A stretch of 64,000 nt of DNA from Micrococcaceae bacterium Sec5.7. GTDB lineage: Bacteria; Actinomycetota; Actinomycetes; Actinomycetales; Micrococcaceae. The notes beneath the pieces are model-generated. The model was given only the letters and a program-made list of their open reading frames with translations. It made no database searches and was not told the DNA's origin. The stretch spans positions 2,108,001 through 2,172,000 of the forward strand of contig CP144169.1 of assembly GCA_039636785.1 (NCBI GenBank). The letters run 5' to 3'. Positions 35,165-43,607 of this stretch are shown here, one piece after another (position 1 is the stretch's first letter; each line of letters starts with the position of its first letter). The translations under genes and the position numbers were made by a program.

Positions 35165-35449
35165 ATGCCCAAAGCCTTTCCTGAAGAGTTCCGCCGCGAT
35201 GTGGTCGCGGTTGCCCGCAAGGGCGAAGCACCGCTGACCCGGATAGCGCAGGACTTCGGGGTGTCCCCGGCCGCCCTGCACCGGTGGCTGAAGAAAGCCG
35301 ACGAAGAGGACGACCCCCAGGCCAAAGCGGCGAAGGATGAGTCAGCCGAACTGAGGGAAGCCAAAAAACGCATCAGGCTCCTCGAACAGGAAGCCGAAGT
35401 GATGCGCCGGGCCGTCGCTTACCTCTCGCGGGACGTCAACCCAAAATGA
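35165..35449 (+). CDS. IS3-family transposase OrfA
   Basis: The 94-residue DNA-binding subunit has a helix-turn-helix (about 5-45, FPEEFRRDVVAVARKGEAPL, then IAQDFGVSPAALHRWLKK) and a leucine-zipper tail (ELREAKKRIRLLEQEAEVMR) typical of IS3 OrfA. ATG 35165 was preferred to the upstream in-frame codon at 35129 because the family begins MPKAFPEEF. Its stop overlaps the orfB start (ATGATG at 35446-35451), where programmed frameshifting usually makes the OrfAB transposase. Confidence 0.85.
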   Translation: MPKAFPEEFRRDVVAVARKGEAPLTRIAQDFGVSPAALHRWLKKADEEDDPQAKAAKDESAELREAKKRIRLLEQEAEVMRRAVAYLSRDVNPK

Positions 35450-36313
35450 TGTACCCGCTGGTCCTTGAACTGGCCGCTGACGGCGTTCCCGTCACGGTGA
35501 CCTGCTTCGGTGTTGAGCTTCTCCAAACAGACCTTCTACAAGTGGAAGGCCAACCCTGTCTGCGCCCGGGACTGGGAAGAAGCGCATCTGATCAATGCCG
35601 CCGTCGATGTCCATACCGATGATCCGGCGTTCGGGTACCGGCTCATCTCAGACGAGCTCAACGCCGTTGACGCCCCGGTGGCCAGTGAACGGCGTGTCTG
35701 GCGTCTGTGCTCCCGGAACGGCATCCTCTCGGTCATCCACCGCAAACGGGTCGGAGGGCGCCAGGCCGGCCCGCCTGTGCACGATTTCCTGCTTGAGCGG
35801 GACTTCACCGCACAGGCCGCGAACGAGAAATGGGTCACCGACATTACCGAGCACCCCACCGGTGAGGGCAAGCTCTACCTGTGCGCCATCAAAGACCTGC
35901 ACTCCAACCGCATCGTGGGCTATTCCATCGACGGGCGGATGAAAGCCTCCCTGGCAGTGGCCGCACTGGCCCATGCCGTCGCTCTGAGAAGCCCGTCCGG
36001 GACGGTGGTGCATTCGGACCGGGGCAGCCAGTTCCGCAGCCGGAAGTTCGTCTCCGCGCTGCGCAGCAACGGCTTGAAAGGCTCGATGGGGAGAGTCGGC
36101 GCATGCGGCGATAATGCCGCCATGGAATCCTTCTTCTCGCTGCTGCAGAAGAACGTGCTGAACCGGAAAGGGTGGGAAACCCGGCAGGAATTGCGCCTGG
36201 CCATCATCACCTGGATCGAACGGACCTACCATCGCCGGCGACGGCAAAGGGCCCTGGGTAAACTAACCCCGATCGAGTTTGAGACAATCAACAAGATGGC
36301 GCTAGCCGCCTGA
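35446..36313 (+). pseudogene. IS3-family transposase OrfB, single-base frameshift
   Basis: The first 20 codons (MMYPLVLELAADGVPVTVTC) are in one frame. One extra base near 35506 moves the rest (SKQTFYKWKANPVCARDWEE onward) to the next frame, which is open for 267 residues. The catalytic core is complete: WVTDITEHPTGEGKLYL, VHSDRGSQFRS and GDNAAMESFFSLL give D, D and E. The C-terminal TYHRRRRQRALG is normal. The frameshift probably blocks production of a functional transposase, though the OrfAB fusion could be affected differently. Confidence 0.75.
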
Positions 36314-36356
36314 GAAACCATCAACCCCCCGAGTCAACCAAACCGTGAGCAGTCCC

Positions 36357-36441
36357 GACTCGTACTCGACTGTTTCGCCGGCCTTGTTCACCCGCCGCGA
36401 GCTTGTCCGGGCTACGGGCACCGCCTGCTGTGTTCCCAGCA
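36357..36441 (-). pseudogene. Fragment resembling a GntR/UTRA regulator
   Basis: The minus strand between the IS3 and IS481 elements reads LGTQQAVPVARTSSRRVNKA then GETVEYES, which resembles the UTRA effector domain of GntR-type regulators (LGxxxxxPVxRxxRxxxxxxGxxVEY). It is under 30 residues and bordered by IS ends on both sides, so it is only a hint of what the elements inserted into. Confidence 0.3.
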
Positions 36442-36458
36442 TGCCACCCTTTTAAAAG

Positions 36459-38051
36459 TGTGATCTCTCAGGAGTTCGGTGACAGTTCTGCCTCAGGACA
36501 ATGGTGACACTTGATGTATCCGGACATCGGTAGCAGTTCCATCCCTCGCGGCCTACCTTCGGAAGCGGGCGCGAGCCTTGCTGATCCCGACGTATGGGGT
36601 TCCTTCGGGCGGCCAGAAGTATTCTGCGATGACCTCGCCGTCCGTATTCGCGAACACCACGCCGTCAAGGTCCCAGACGGCAGTGATAATTCGTCCGCCC
36701 ATCCGCTTGGTCACCGAGTACAGGGTCCGCCCGATGTTGATCACGCCGTTGGGATAGACCTTCAGCTTCTGGCTCCCGGTGGCTGCCGGGTGGGCGATGC
36801 TGCCGCTGATCTTCTGTGATGCAGTGGTCTCGAAAGAAGCTTCTGTTCCAGGGTCCGTGGTGGTCTGCTCCACCGCTTCCGTATCGGCGTCCGCGACTGG
36901 TTCGGCAGGGCTCGGTGGCTTGGCCACCGGCGCCGACTCCTGCGGTTCGGGAAGAACCGGCAGTGGTTTCGGCCGGGGCGCTTCGGCAGCAGCCGCGGCG
37001 TCCCACGACTGCTGCGGAGTGATACGCCCCGGCAATCCCTGGTGCGGACGCTCGGTGTTATAGATCAGGTCGAACCGGTCCACCTGGGCTTGGAGCTCTG
37101 CATGGGATTGGGCCAGGGGCTGCTTGTCCAGCCACCGGAAGAGGGTCTGATGAAACCGCTCATTCTTACCCTGAGTAGTCGGTTTGTACGGTTTGCCGGT
37201 GATCGCCTCGACCCCGAGCGAGGACAGATGGGCGACCAGCCGGCCTTCCCACCCGCGGCGTGAGGGATTCAGCGCCATGCCGTTGTCGGTCAAAAGTCTT
37301 TGTGGTACTCCGTGGGCGCCGATGCCCTTCTTCACGACCGCCAGGGCCGCTTCGCTGGTTTCGCCGGCCGCTACGAGGGAGGCGACCGCGCGGCGTGAAT
37401 GGTCATCCTGGAGCTGGAAGATCACGCACTTGCGCCCACCGGTGAGCACGTACTCGGTCGCGTCCAGTTGCCAGCACGCGTTCGGGGCCGGGTAGACGAA
37501 CCTGCGGTACGCGGCCCGAGGCTTCTTCTTCGGCTCCGCCCGGGCCACGTTCTTCTCCCGAAAGATCCGCGCCAGCGATGCTGGGGACGGGGCCTGGAGG
37601 CCCAGAGACACCATTTTGTCGTGCACACTAATCGGCCCGTGGTCCAGCCCGGAGGACTCCAAGGCGGCACGCACCTTCAGCGCTTCCTGCTTGAGGTCCT
37701 CGGTGAGTTTCGTGGGTGAGGTTTTCGGGCGGCGTGAGCGTGGTTCCAGGGCCACGGCCTGGCCCTCGTCACGTGCCCTGGCCCGGATCGCATAGAACGT
37801 CTTGCGGGTGATCTCGTGCTCGTCGCAGAATGTGGTGACTGAACCGCGTGGCGCGTCATCGGGCCACTGGGCGATTGCGAGGCGGATACGGGCATTGACA
37901 GGCTCATTCTTGTTGACCCGTCATTCTTTGCCACCATCAGGGGCCGGCCAAAAACCCGTTAACGTCCGCTGGGAAGTGTCACCACCAAAACAGGCGGAAG
38001 TGTCACCGATGTCCTGAGGCAGAACTGTCACCGATATCCTGCGAGATAACA
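36459..38051 (-). mobile_element. IS481-family insertion sequence with 15-bp target duplication
   Basis: 1,593 bp starting TGTGATCTCTC and ending GAGATAACA, with a long imperfect inverted repeat that includes GGTGACAGTTCTGCCTCAGG near both ends. CCACCCTTTTAAAAG occurs immediately outside each end (36444-36458 and 38052-38066), a 15-bp direct repeat and the clearest target duplication in the window. This suggests the most recent insertion in the island. Confidence 0.85.
36553..37937 (-). pseudogene. IS481-family transposase, start region frameshifted
   Basis: The main frame (36553 to about 37917) contains an N-terminal helix-turn-helix (NEPVNARIRLAIAQWPDD, EITRKTFYAIRARARDEGQ) and the integrase core: WQLDATEYVLTGG, LTDNGMAL and QGKNERFHQTLFRWL give D, D, E. 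A C-terminal extension with PxP-rich linker and a beta-rich end follows. The frame has no ATG/GTG/TTG start before MALEPRS at 37755. The natural ATG (37937, MVAKNDGST) is one base out of frame. Internal starts might yield a core without the DNA-binding part. Confidence 0.7.
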
Positions 38052-38124
38052 CCACCCTTTTAAAAGGGCATGAAGGGGGAACATCGAAGGACATGCCAGA
38101 ATTTAGTGGCTACAAATGCTGGTG

Positions 38125-38174
38125 CAAAAGAAGGGCCACGGCCCGGAAACTCAACGATCCCCGGGCCGTGGCCC
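38125..38174 (-). terminator. Terminator of the choice-of-anchor gene
   Basis: On the minus strand GGCCACGGCCCGGGG pairs with the complementary arm ending GGGCCGTGGCC, followed by CTTCTTTTGC. It lies 22 bases after the stop of the secreted protein gene. Confidence 0.75.
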
Positions 38175-38195
38175 CACGTAACTTCGGCCTAAGTG

Positions 38196-39467
38196 CTAGT
38201 CGCGCACTCCCGATCTGGAGTAACCGATCTGAATCTTCGAGCCCGTCGGCAGGGAGCCGCGAGCCTGGTTCAGGACGATCTCGATCATGGTGACCGTGAC
38301 GCTCGAGGACGTCTTGACCACCTTGTGCAGCGTGACCTGGCCGAGTCCCGGCACCTGAACCACCGTATTGGGGGCAACGGAGGCGTTGATCGCGGCAAAC
38401 CCCGTGATCTTCAGGTTAGTGAAGGTCGACGTATCGGTCAGGGTCACTGTGCCGCCCGAGGGAGCCCGGCTGGCCGAGGTTTCCGCCTTGATGGCGTCGA
38501 CCGTGACCAGACCACCGAGGACGTTCAATGCCGCGAGCGTGTTGGTCACGGAGGCCTTGAGCGTGGGTGTCAATGTTCCTGCGGTGTTGGTCGTGGCCGC
38601 ACCCGCGGTCAGGACACCAGGGATGGTGGCCCCGGCGACGTTCGCCGTACTGGTTCCGCCTGCGCACTTTACGGGCGCATAGGCCGTTGCGCCGGATCCC
38701 ACCAGGCCGTTCAGCAGCGACGCCTTGGTGCTGAAGCCACTACCCGTGAGGTAGCCGGCTTGCGGTGGAATGAGCCGGGCAGTGCTGACGCCAAGTCGGA
38801 TATCCGTGCCGATCTTGAGACCGGGCAGGCCGGACTTGAGGATCTGGACCCGCACAGCGGTGGTGGACACCTGATACGTGCCGTTGACCAGTCTTTTCTC
38901 CTGACCGTTGAGCGTGATCGTGCCGAGCGAGCCAAGCAGCGGGTCCTTGAGGTCGATGATGGTGTTGGGGGCCGGGCTAACGCCAATCGGCAGACCCAAC
39001 ACCTTGAGGTTGGCAATCGTCGTCTGGTTGGCGCCCGAGAACCCGCCCGTGGTGCTCTTGTCGGCCGAGCTCGTGGACGTAATGGCGCCGGCCGTGATCC
39101 GTCCACCCAACAGGTTGGCCCCTGCTACCGTCGAACTCGCTTCGGCCCGCTTGCCCGTGGTCGTCAGGAGCGTCTTGACGCTTGTCACGGCGGCACCGAC
39201 CGTACCGACTGCTGGGACATTCACAGCCGCAACGTTGTTGGTGGACGTTTTGCCGGTGGCCGAGGTGCATGAGATGACCGAGAGGGCCGTCGGACCCGAG
39301 ACGAGGGATCTGTCGGCATTGACAATGTACGACCCATAGGCCGAGACCGAGAACCCGGTCTGAACCTGCGTGAGCGTGACGCTAGGGTCGGTGGCTTGGG
39401 CGGAGGCGAGAGGCCCCGCAGCCACAAGCGTAAGCGCCCCCATAAATGCAACTAGTATTCGTTTCAT
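38196..39467 (-). CDS. Secreted choice-of-anchor-P-like protein with internal duplication
   Basis: The 423-residue protein has a Sec signal peptide (MKRILVAFMGALTLVAAGPL, cut near ASAQA-TD). It is Thr/Ser/Ala/Val-rich and beta-structured. Two similar halves are visible: SPAPNTIIDLKDPLLGSLGT and SVAPNTVVQVPGLGQVTL begin matching segments, each followed by a KxL...TTAVRVQI or VTVTMIEIVL strand and an IG-tS/IQIGYS ending. The look fits the 'choice-of-anchor P' family of actinobacterial secreted proteins. No LPxTG or other anchor is visible at the C-terminus. The ATG 39467 follows GGGAGAAAC. Island cargo with its own terminator; a triple repeat lies in its promoter. Confidence 0.7.
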   Translation of the reverse strand: MKRILVAFMGALTLVAAGPLASAQATDPSVTLTQVQTGFSVSAYGSYIVNADRSLVSGPTALSVISCTSATGKTSTNNVAAVNVPAVGTVGAAVTSVKTLLTTTGKRAEASSTVAGANLLGGRITAGAITSTSSADKSTTGGFSGANQTTIANLKVLGLPIGVSPAPNTIIDLKDPLLGSLGTITLNGQEKRLVNGTYQVSTTAVRVQILKSGLPGLKIGTDIRLGVSTARLIPPQAGYLTGSGFSTKASLLNGLVGSGATAYAPVKCAGGTSTANVAGATIPGVLTAGAATTNTAGTLTPTLKASVTNTLAALNVLGGLVTVDAIKAETSASRAPSGGTVTLTDTSTFTNLKITGFAAINASVAPNTVVQVPGLGQVTLHKVVKTSSSVTVTMIEIVLNQARGSLPTGSKIQIGYSRSGVRD

Positions 39468-39515
39468 GTTTCTCCCAGAGGTTCTACAAGATCTATTCAC
39501 TTGTGATGCTCACAA

Positions 39516-39601
39516 AGTACGCCCGATAACTTTAGATTTCCAGAAGTACGCCCGATAACTTTAGATTTCCAGAAGTACGCCCGATAACTTTAGATTTCCA
39601 G
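39516..39601. repeat. Three tandem 29-bp repeats
   Basis: The unit begins AGTACGCCCGATAACTTTAG and ends ATTTCCAGA. Copies start at 39516, 39545 and 39574; the third lacks the last base. The copies are identical. They lie 49-134 bases upstream of the choice-of-anchor gene start and directly beside the IS21-type end at 39609. Confidence 0.95.
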
Positions 39602-39655
39602 CTGAGAATGTCAATCTGAATTGGTACCACTTTGGCAGCCTGACTTGAGCCCACC

Positions 39656-40119
39656 TTGTGGTGCTAGTTATGCTGTTTCTTGGTTTGTGCGAGACGGCGG
39701 GTCAAGGACTGGATGTGGCTTCAGCCGATCAGTCCGGAGTTTGCAATAAGAGTCAAGTTTCTGACGGGCCTGTAATCCTGCTGTCACAGGACGCCCGGGG
39801 CGGGCACCCAGCAACGCCATCCGCAACGTGGATCACGTGTCGACTCGACGACAGAGATGCCTCCAGTCCAGCTCAAAGGCGCGGATTCCTGCCGATTCCT
39901 GGATTTATCCCTTCGAGACTCGGCGGGTGGCAGCGTGGTCGTTGCGGATGTCACACGACCATGGAGCGGTGACTCGGGGCCGCCCAAGGGTTACGCCATG
40001 ATCTGGAGAAAATGCATTCACATGTATTGCAATGTGCGGCGGCAATCACTGATGATCATCCTGTGCTCATGGGGGCGCAAAGCGGCTCGCTGGGGAGCAC
40101 ATCATATTGGGGGCGCAGC
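39656..40119. other. Non-coding stretch upstream of the RHS remnant
   Basis: About 460 bases without a convincing gene. It probably holds the promoter and leader of the RHS gene. No clear operator, repeat or terminator is seen. Confidence 0.4.
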
Positions 40120-40608
40120 ATGGCTGCTTTACGGTCTCTTGTGTCAGGTCTTGTCCTATCCGCGGTTGTTCTCACGGGCCTGAGCGCCCCGGCAGGAACC
40201 GCTTCAACGCCCGCCGTGGTGCAGCCGCGGAGCGTGGCGCCCACGACGCTTGCGCCGGCCGTCTCGGCGCCGATGAACCTGGCGGTGGCGCAGAGCATCC
40301 CGCTCAATGACACCCTGCCGCCGGCGGCCGGACCGAACGGCCACCTGTCCGGTTCCCGGTCCCCGGCCGGAATGGTCAACCGCAGCCTGACGGACAGCAT
40401 GAACCTTGCCTGGAACCCGACCACCGGCAACATCCTGGTCACCGGTAAGCTCCTTCACTTCGAAGGCACGGACCGGGACATCGACCTGTCGCTGCGGTAC
40501 AACAGCATCAACGACGACCGGCCCACCCTCTCGGAGGGCACTACCGAGACGGCGGTGGCGGTGGGCGCGGACAACTCCGTCACGTTGTGTGTGATCGACT
40601 ATCTGTAG
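40120..40608 (+). pseudogene. RHS-repeat protein, N-terminal fragment
   Basis: The ATG at 40120 follows GGGGGCGC. The product starts with a signal peptide (LVSGLVLSAVVLTGLSAPAG) and continues LTDSMNLAWNPTTGNILVTG, KLLHFEGTDRDIDLSLRYNS, the N-terminal region of large secreted RHS/YD-repeat proteins. The family-like sequence ends at about 40590 (VGADNSVT), then eight unrelated codons and TAG. Family members are usually over 1,000 residues, so more than 90% including the core and toxin tip is missing. The following 239 bases (to 40847) are probably IS end sequence; nothing else is recognised there. Confidence 0.7.
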
Positions 40609-40847
40609 GCCGTTTCAGCCAAGAATTTGAGCCATGGTGGTGGCTCGTTTCAGGCCAAAAGAGCGTTAAGAATCAGGCCAGGCAATGCCCCTCCAGATCA
40701 TGGATTAGGGGATTGCGCAGAGATTGAGATCACCCGGTGGCCCGGTCCGATGTCCAATGAGTTGGGGACATGGGCCCGCCACCCCCAGATAGGTTCCTTA
40801 CGGCGCTGCCATTGCGAAGCGTATGCGCCGGAAGGGCTGGAAAGCAG

Positions 40848-41780
40848 ATGACGGTACCCATGTCCGTTCAAGAAAATATCAGAAGACTCGACTCCCAAGG
40901 AGTCCCCAGCCGTGAGATCGCCCGCCGGTTGAGTGCAGCCGGGCCTCGGTGGCCAAGTACGCCGATCAGGAGGACTTCTCACCGGCGCCCGCGGAACCAC
41001 GGGCCAGGCCCGGAGCCTCGGTGCTGACCGGATTCGAGCACTTCATCGAAGCATGGCTGGGCGAGGACCAACGCCGCCCGCGGAAACAGCGGCATACGGC
41101 CAAGCGCGTGTTCGACCGGCTCGTTGACGAGCACGGGTTCACCGGCACCTATTCCCCGGTGCAACGGCACGTGAAGAAGTGGACTGCCCGGAACCGCCAG
41201 ACCGGAGAGGGCTTCACCGAGCTGGTCTGGCCGGCCGGCACGGCGCAGGTCGACTTCGGGCAGGCCGAGGCCATCATCGCCGGGATTCGCCAGATCCTGC
41301 ACATTCTGGTGGTTACCTTCCCGTTCTCGAACATGCGCTTCGTCCAGGCCTACCGGGGCGAGACCGCAGAGTGCGTTTGCCACGGCCTACGCAGGGTGTT
41401 CGAGCATATCGGGGCAGCACCGAGGCACCTGGTCTTTGACAACGCCACCGGCATCGGGCGACGCGTCGGCACCAAGGTCGTGGAAACGAAACTGTTCGGG
41501 GCGTTCAAGCTGCATTACCGCTCCGAATCGCGCTACTGCAACCCGTACTCCGGTCATGAGAAGGGAAACGTGGAAAACGCGGTCGGGTTCCTGCGCCGCA
41601 ACCTCATGGTCCCCGAACCTGAGGCCTCCAGCCTGCTGGCATTGAACGAGGTGCTCATGGCCAGGTGCGATGCCCTGGCTGGGACCACGCACTACCGCAA
41701 GGGACTGGCCTTGGGCGAGCTGTTCGCCCAAGATATGGCCGCGTCCCTGGCGTTGCCCGGGGTCGGGTTCGACGCGGTGC
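40848..41780 (+). pseudogene. IS21-family IstA transposase, frameshifted and 3'-truncated
   Basis: MSVQENIRRLDSQGVPSREI starts the helix-turn-helix. A one-base shift near 40935 moves the rest (SVAKYADQEDFSPAPAEPRA onward) into another frame. The catalytic core is present: AQVDFGQAEAIIAGI, LVFDNATGIGRR and HEKGNVENAVGFLRRNL. Similarity ends at about GVGFDAVR, where an opposite-strand IstA begins. The C-terminus and istB are missing. Confidence 0.75.
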
Positions 41781-42825
41781 GCTCGAACCGGACCGGCACA
41801 GAGTACTTCACCATCCGCACCCGGATCAGCGACGACCGGTCAACCCTGGGCGTCAGCACCAGCCCGGGATCAAAGGCCTCAGCAGGCAAGGGATTGAGCA
41901 GTGGCCGCTCGGCAGCGTAGTCATCGGCTACCGGGCGGAGTTTCCCGCTGATCCGGCGCCGGTCATCAGCCTCGTCCCAGACCATGATCTGCTCATTCAA
42001 CTCAGCCAGCGACGCGACCGCCGGCACCGGGGAAAGGTGGTTGCGGCGGAACCTGCCAACCTCTCCTTCAACCCCGCCCTTCTCATGAGCCCCAGCCAGA
42101 CCTGGCTGGCAATATAACGGGTCAAAGCCGCAATGCGAACGAAAAGGCACCCACCTGTCGTTCTCCACCCTTCCGCGACCGGTTCCCAGGACAGTCTTCA
42201 CCGCGGCCGTGAGATTGTCGTAGCGGATATGCCCGGTGGGGATGCCGCCAATGGTCGCGAAGGCGTCAAGGTGACCCTCCAGAAACGCTTCCTGGCCCTG
42301 CGTCGGGTAGACCCGATGGACAGCCTTTCCGGAGAAGGAGAGCCGGAACGCGAACATGTAACACTTCGTGCGGACCCCGGCCAGATCAACCCACACTTCA
42401 CCAAAATCGACTTCAGCCTCAGCACCCGGGGCGTGTTCCTGAGGAATGAACACCTCCAGAGATGTTTTGCCTGCCTCATACTCGATCCGGACCCGGCGGG
42501 CCTTCACATACTGGCGCACCGTCGAATACGAAACCTCTGCCCGGTGTTCATCGATGAGGCGGTCAAAGATCCGCTGAGCGGCATGCCGCTGCTTCCGCGG
42601 CGCAACCAGATCCTGCTTCAGCATCTCGTCAATGGCAGGCTTGAACTGATCCAACTTAGGGGCGACCCGGACCGGGGTCTTTCGGCTCGGCGGTTCCGCT
42701 GATGTCAGCGCCTGACGAACCGTTCGTCGCGCAACACGATACTTCTTTGCCGATCGCCGAATGGACAAGCCATCCATTCGTGCGTCCCGCCGGATCTGAG
42801 CAAAAACATCCACCCTCGACTCCAT
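41780..42825 (-). pseudogene. Second IS21-family IstA transposase, 3'-truncated
   Basis: It starts MESRVDVFAQIRRDARMDGL with a helix-turn-helix (SIRRSAKKYRVARRTVRQAL). The core includes EAEVDFGEVWVDLAGV, IRYDNLTAAVKTVLG and HEKGGVEGEVGRFRRNHL, so all DDE residues are present. The end VKYSVPVRFER meets the oppositely oriented IstA at about 41780. It is a different IS21 lineage from its neighbour, so two elements recombined head-on at their 3' parts. The right inverted end at 42964 belongs to this copy. Confidence 0.75.
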
Positions 42826-42965
42826 CACTGCCTTCCACCATCGGAAAAACACTCTGACGGAATCAACGGTGGGGTGGGCTCAAGTGAAACTGCGATTAAT
42901 GCTCCGGCGAGTCGCGAGGTGGGCTCAAGTCAGACTGCCAAAGTGGTACCCACTCAAACTGCCAT

Positions 42966-43208
42966 AACCACCTCGCGGCCGCCGGTCTCAGGGCGACCGT
43001 GCTGCAGGTATCCGGCCAGCGCCGTGCCGACCTCGTTGGTCAGCGGCAGCAATGCGCCATGACCGGTCTTGCGGGCACGGATCCGCAAAGTGGCGTTGGA
43101 CCAATTGAGATCCTCCAGCTGCAGTTGTACGACCTCACCTGCCCGCAGTCCCAGACGGGCCACGCACAGGATGATGGCCCGGTCCCGCAGCCTACGAGGC
43201 GAAGAGGA
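42966..43208 (-). pseudogene. Tyrosine recombinase fragment
   Basis: SPRRLRDRAIILCVARLGLR then AGEVVQLQLEDLNWSNATLR carries the catalytic Arg region of a Tn554/RIT-like recombinase; the rest of the catalytic domain is absent. It is fused in frame to an IS3 OrfA fragment on one side and cut by the IS21-type end on the other. Confidence 0.65.
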
Positions 43209-43364
43209 GTCCACGGCCTGAAGAACCCAGCGGCGCAGGGACTCGCGGCCGATATTCAGCTTCGGGCCAATGGCAGAAAATGCGGCATAGACAGAGTCGT
43301 ACTCCCTGAGGTGATCCAGGACCATCCGCACCGCACGCTCCCCGGCCGGCAACGTGTGGTAGCT
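43209..43364 (-). pseudogene. IS3-family OrfA fragment
   Basis: GERAVRMVLDHLREYDSVYA followed by AIGPKLNIGRESLRRWV is the helix-turn-helix of another IS3-type OrfA, about 50 residues long. It borders the tRNA-Val terminator, so it marks the innermost mobile DNA at the right junction. Confidence 0.65.
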
Positions 43365-43390
43365 GACGGCCTCCGAATGGGACGCCACAG

Positions 43391-43438
43391 AAAAAACCCC
43401 GCCGTTCCCGGCCTGTATGGCCAGCAACTGCGGGGTTT
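43391..43438 (-). terminator. Terminator of tRNA-Val
   Basis: AAAACCCCGC pairs with GCGGGGTTT around CCGTTCCCGGCCTGTATGG; on the minus strand a T-run follows. A diverged copy lies at 26639-26687. Confidence 0.8.
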
Positions 43439-43444
43439 CCTTGG

Positions 43445-43517
43445 TGGGTCCTACCGGGATCGAACCGATGACATCCACGGTGTAAACGTGGCGCTCTACC
43501 AGCTGAGCTAAAGACCC
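43445..43517 (-). tRNA. tRNA-Val (anticodon UAC)
   Basis: A full 73-nt cloverleaf: acceptor GGGTCTT/AGGACCC, D-arm GCTC...GAGC, anticodon stem CCACG/CGTGG with loop TTTACAC (anticodon TAC), five-base variable loop, T-arm ATCGG/CCGGT with TTCGATC. A CCA is encoded after the discriminator A (43442-43444). It is the intact right-hand border of the island. Confidence 0.95.
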
Positions 43518-43607
43518 AAACTGCTGATTTCCGCGTCTCAGCGCTTCAACCAACGAACAGCAACTGTACCGGATCAAAGCACCGGAACGCCAATTGACGG
43601 TAACCCG

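Larger units (their letters stand above)
35096..36356 (+). mobile_element. Complete IS3-family insertion sequence with inverted repeats
   Basis: About 1,261 bp. Ends are GGGACTGCT then GGTTTGGTTGACTC, matching as an inverted repeat with three mismatches between (GAA left, CAC right). Inside are overlapping orfA and orfB. No unambiguous short target duplication was seen. orfB has one frameshift near its start. Confidence 0.8.
39609..42964. mobile_element. Segment bounded by IS21-type inverted ends
   Basis: The left end reads TGTCAATCTGAATTGGTACC and then ACTTTGGCAGCCTGACTTG. The right end, read inward on the minus strand, is TGGCAGTTTGAGTGGGTACC then ACTTTGGCAGTCTGACTTG. A further internal copy of the GGTGGGCTCAAGT word lies at 42872. 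These multiple binding-site-like repeats are typical of IS21 ends. Between them are two opposing, incomplete istA genes, no istB, and the start of an RHS gene, so the 3.36-kb unit is a rearranged element. Confidence 0.55.
26639..43517. mobile_element. Genomic island at tRNA-Val(UAC), mosaic and decayed
   Basis: About 16.9 kb is bounded on the right by an intact tRNA-Val with its terminator and on the left by a degraded copy of the same terminator plus tRNA 3' part, in the same orientation. That is what integration into a tRNA 3' end leaves behind. Inside are fragments of at least four tyrosine recombinases, IS elements or fragments of the ISNCY, IS3 (several), ISL3, IS481 and IS21 types, and cell-surface cargo. 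No replication, conjugation or phage structural genes are seen. The junctions are imperfect, so the insertion is old or compound. Confidence 0.65.

Noticed and set aside
35446..35510. Programmed frameshift producing an OrfAB fusion in the IS3 element
   Set aside because: The orfA/orfB overlap allows it, but the additional shift near 35506 is not at a slippery run, so I treat it as a mutation.
38193..39272. 359-codon plus-strand frame opposite the choice-of-anchor gene
   Set aside because: Arg/Gly-rich without domain pattern; the minus strand has signal peptide, ribosome site, duplication and terminator.
39516..39601. CRISPR-like repeats
   Set aside because: Copies are directly tandem without spacers, only three units, and no cas genes are present.
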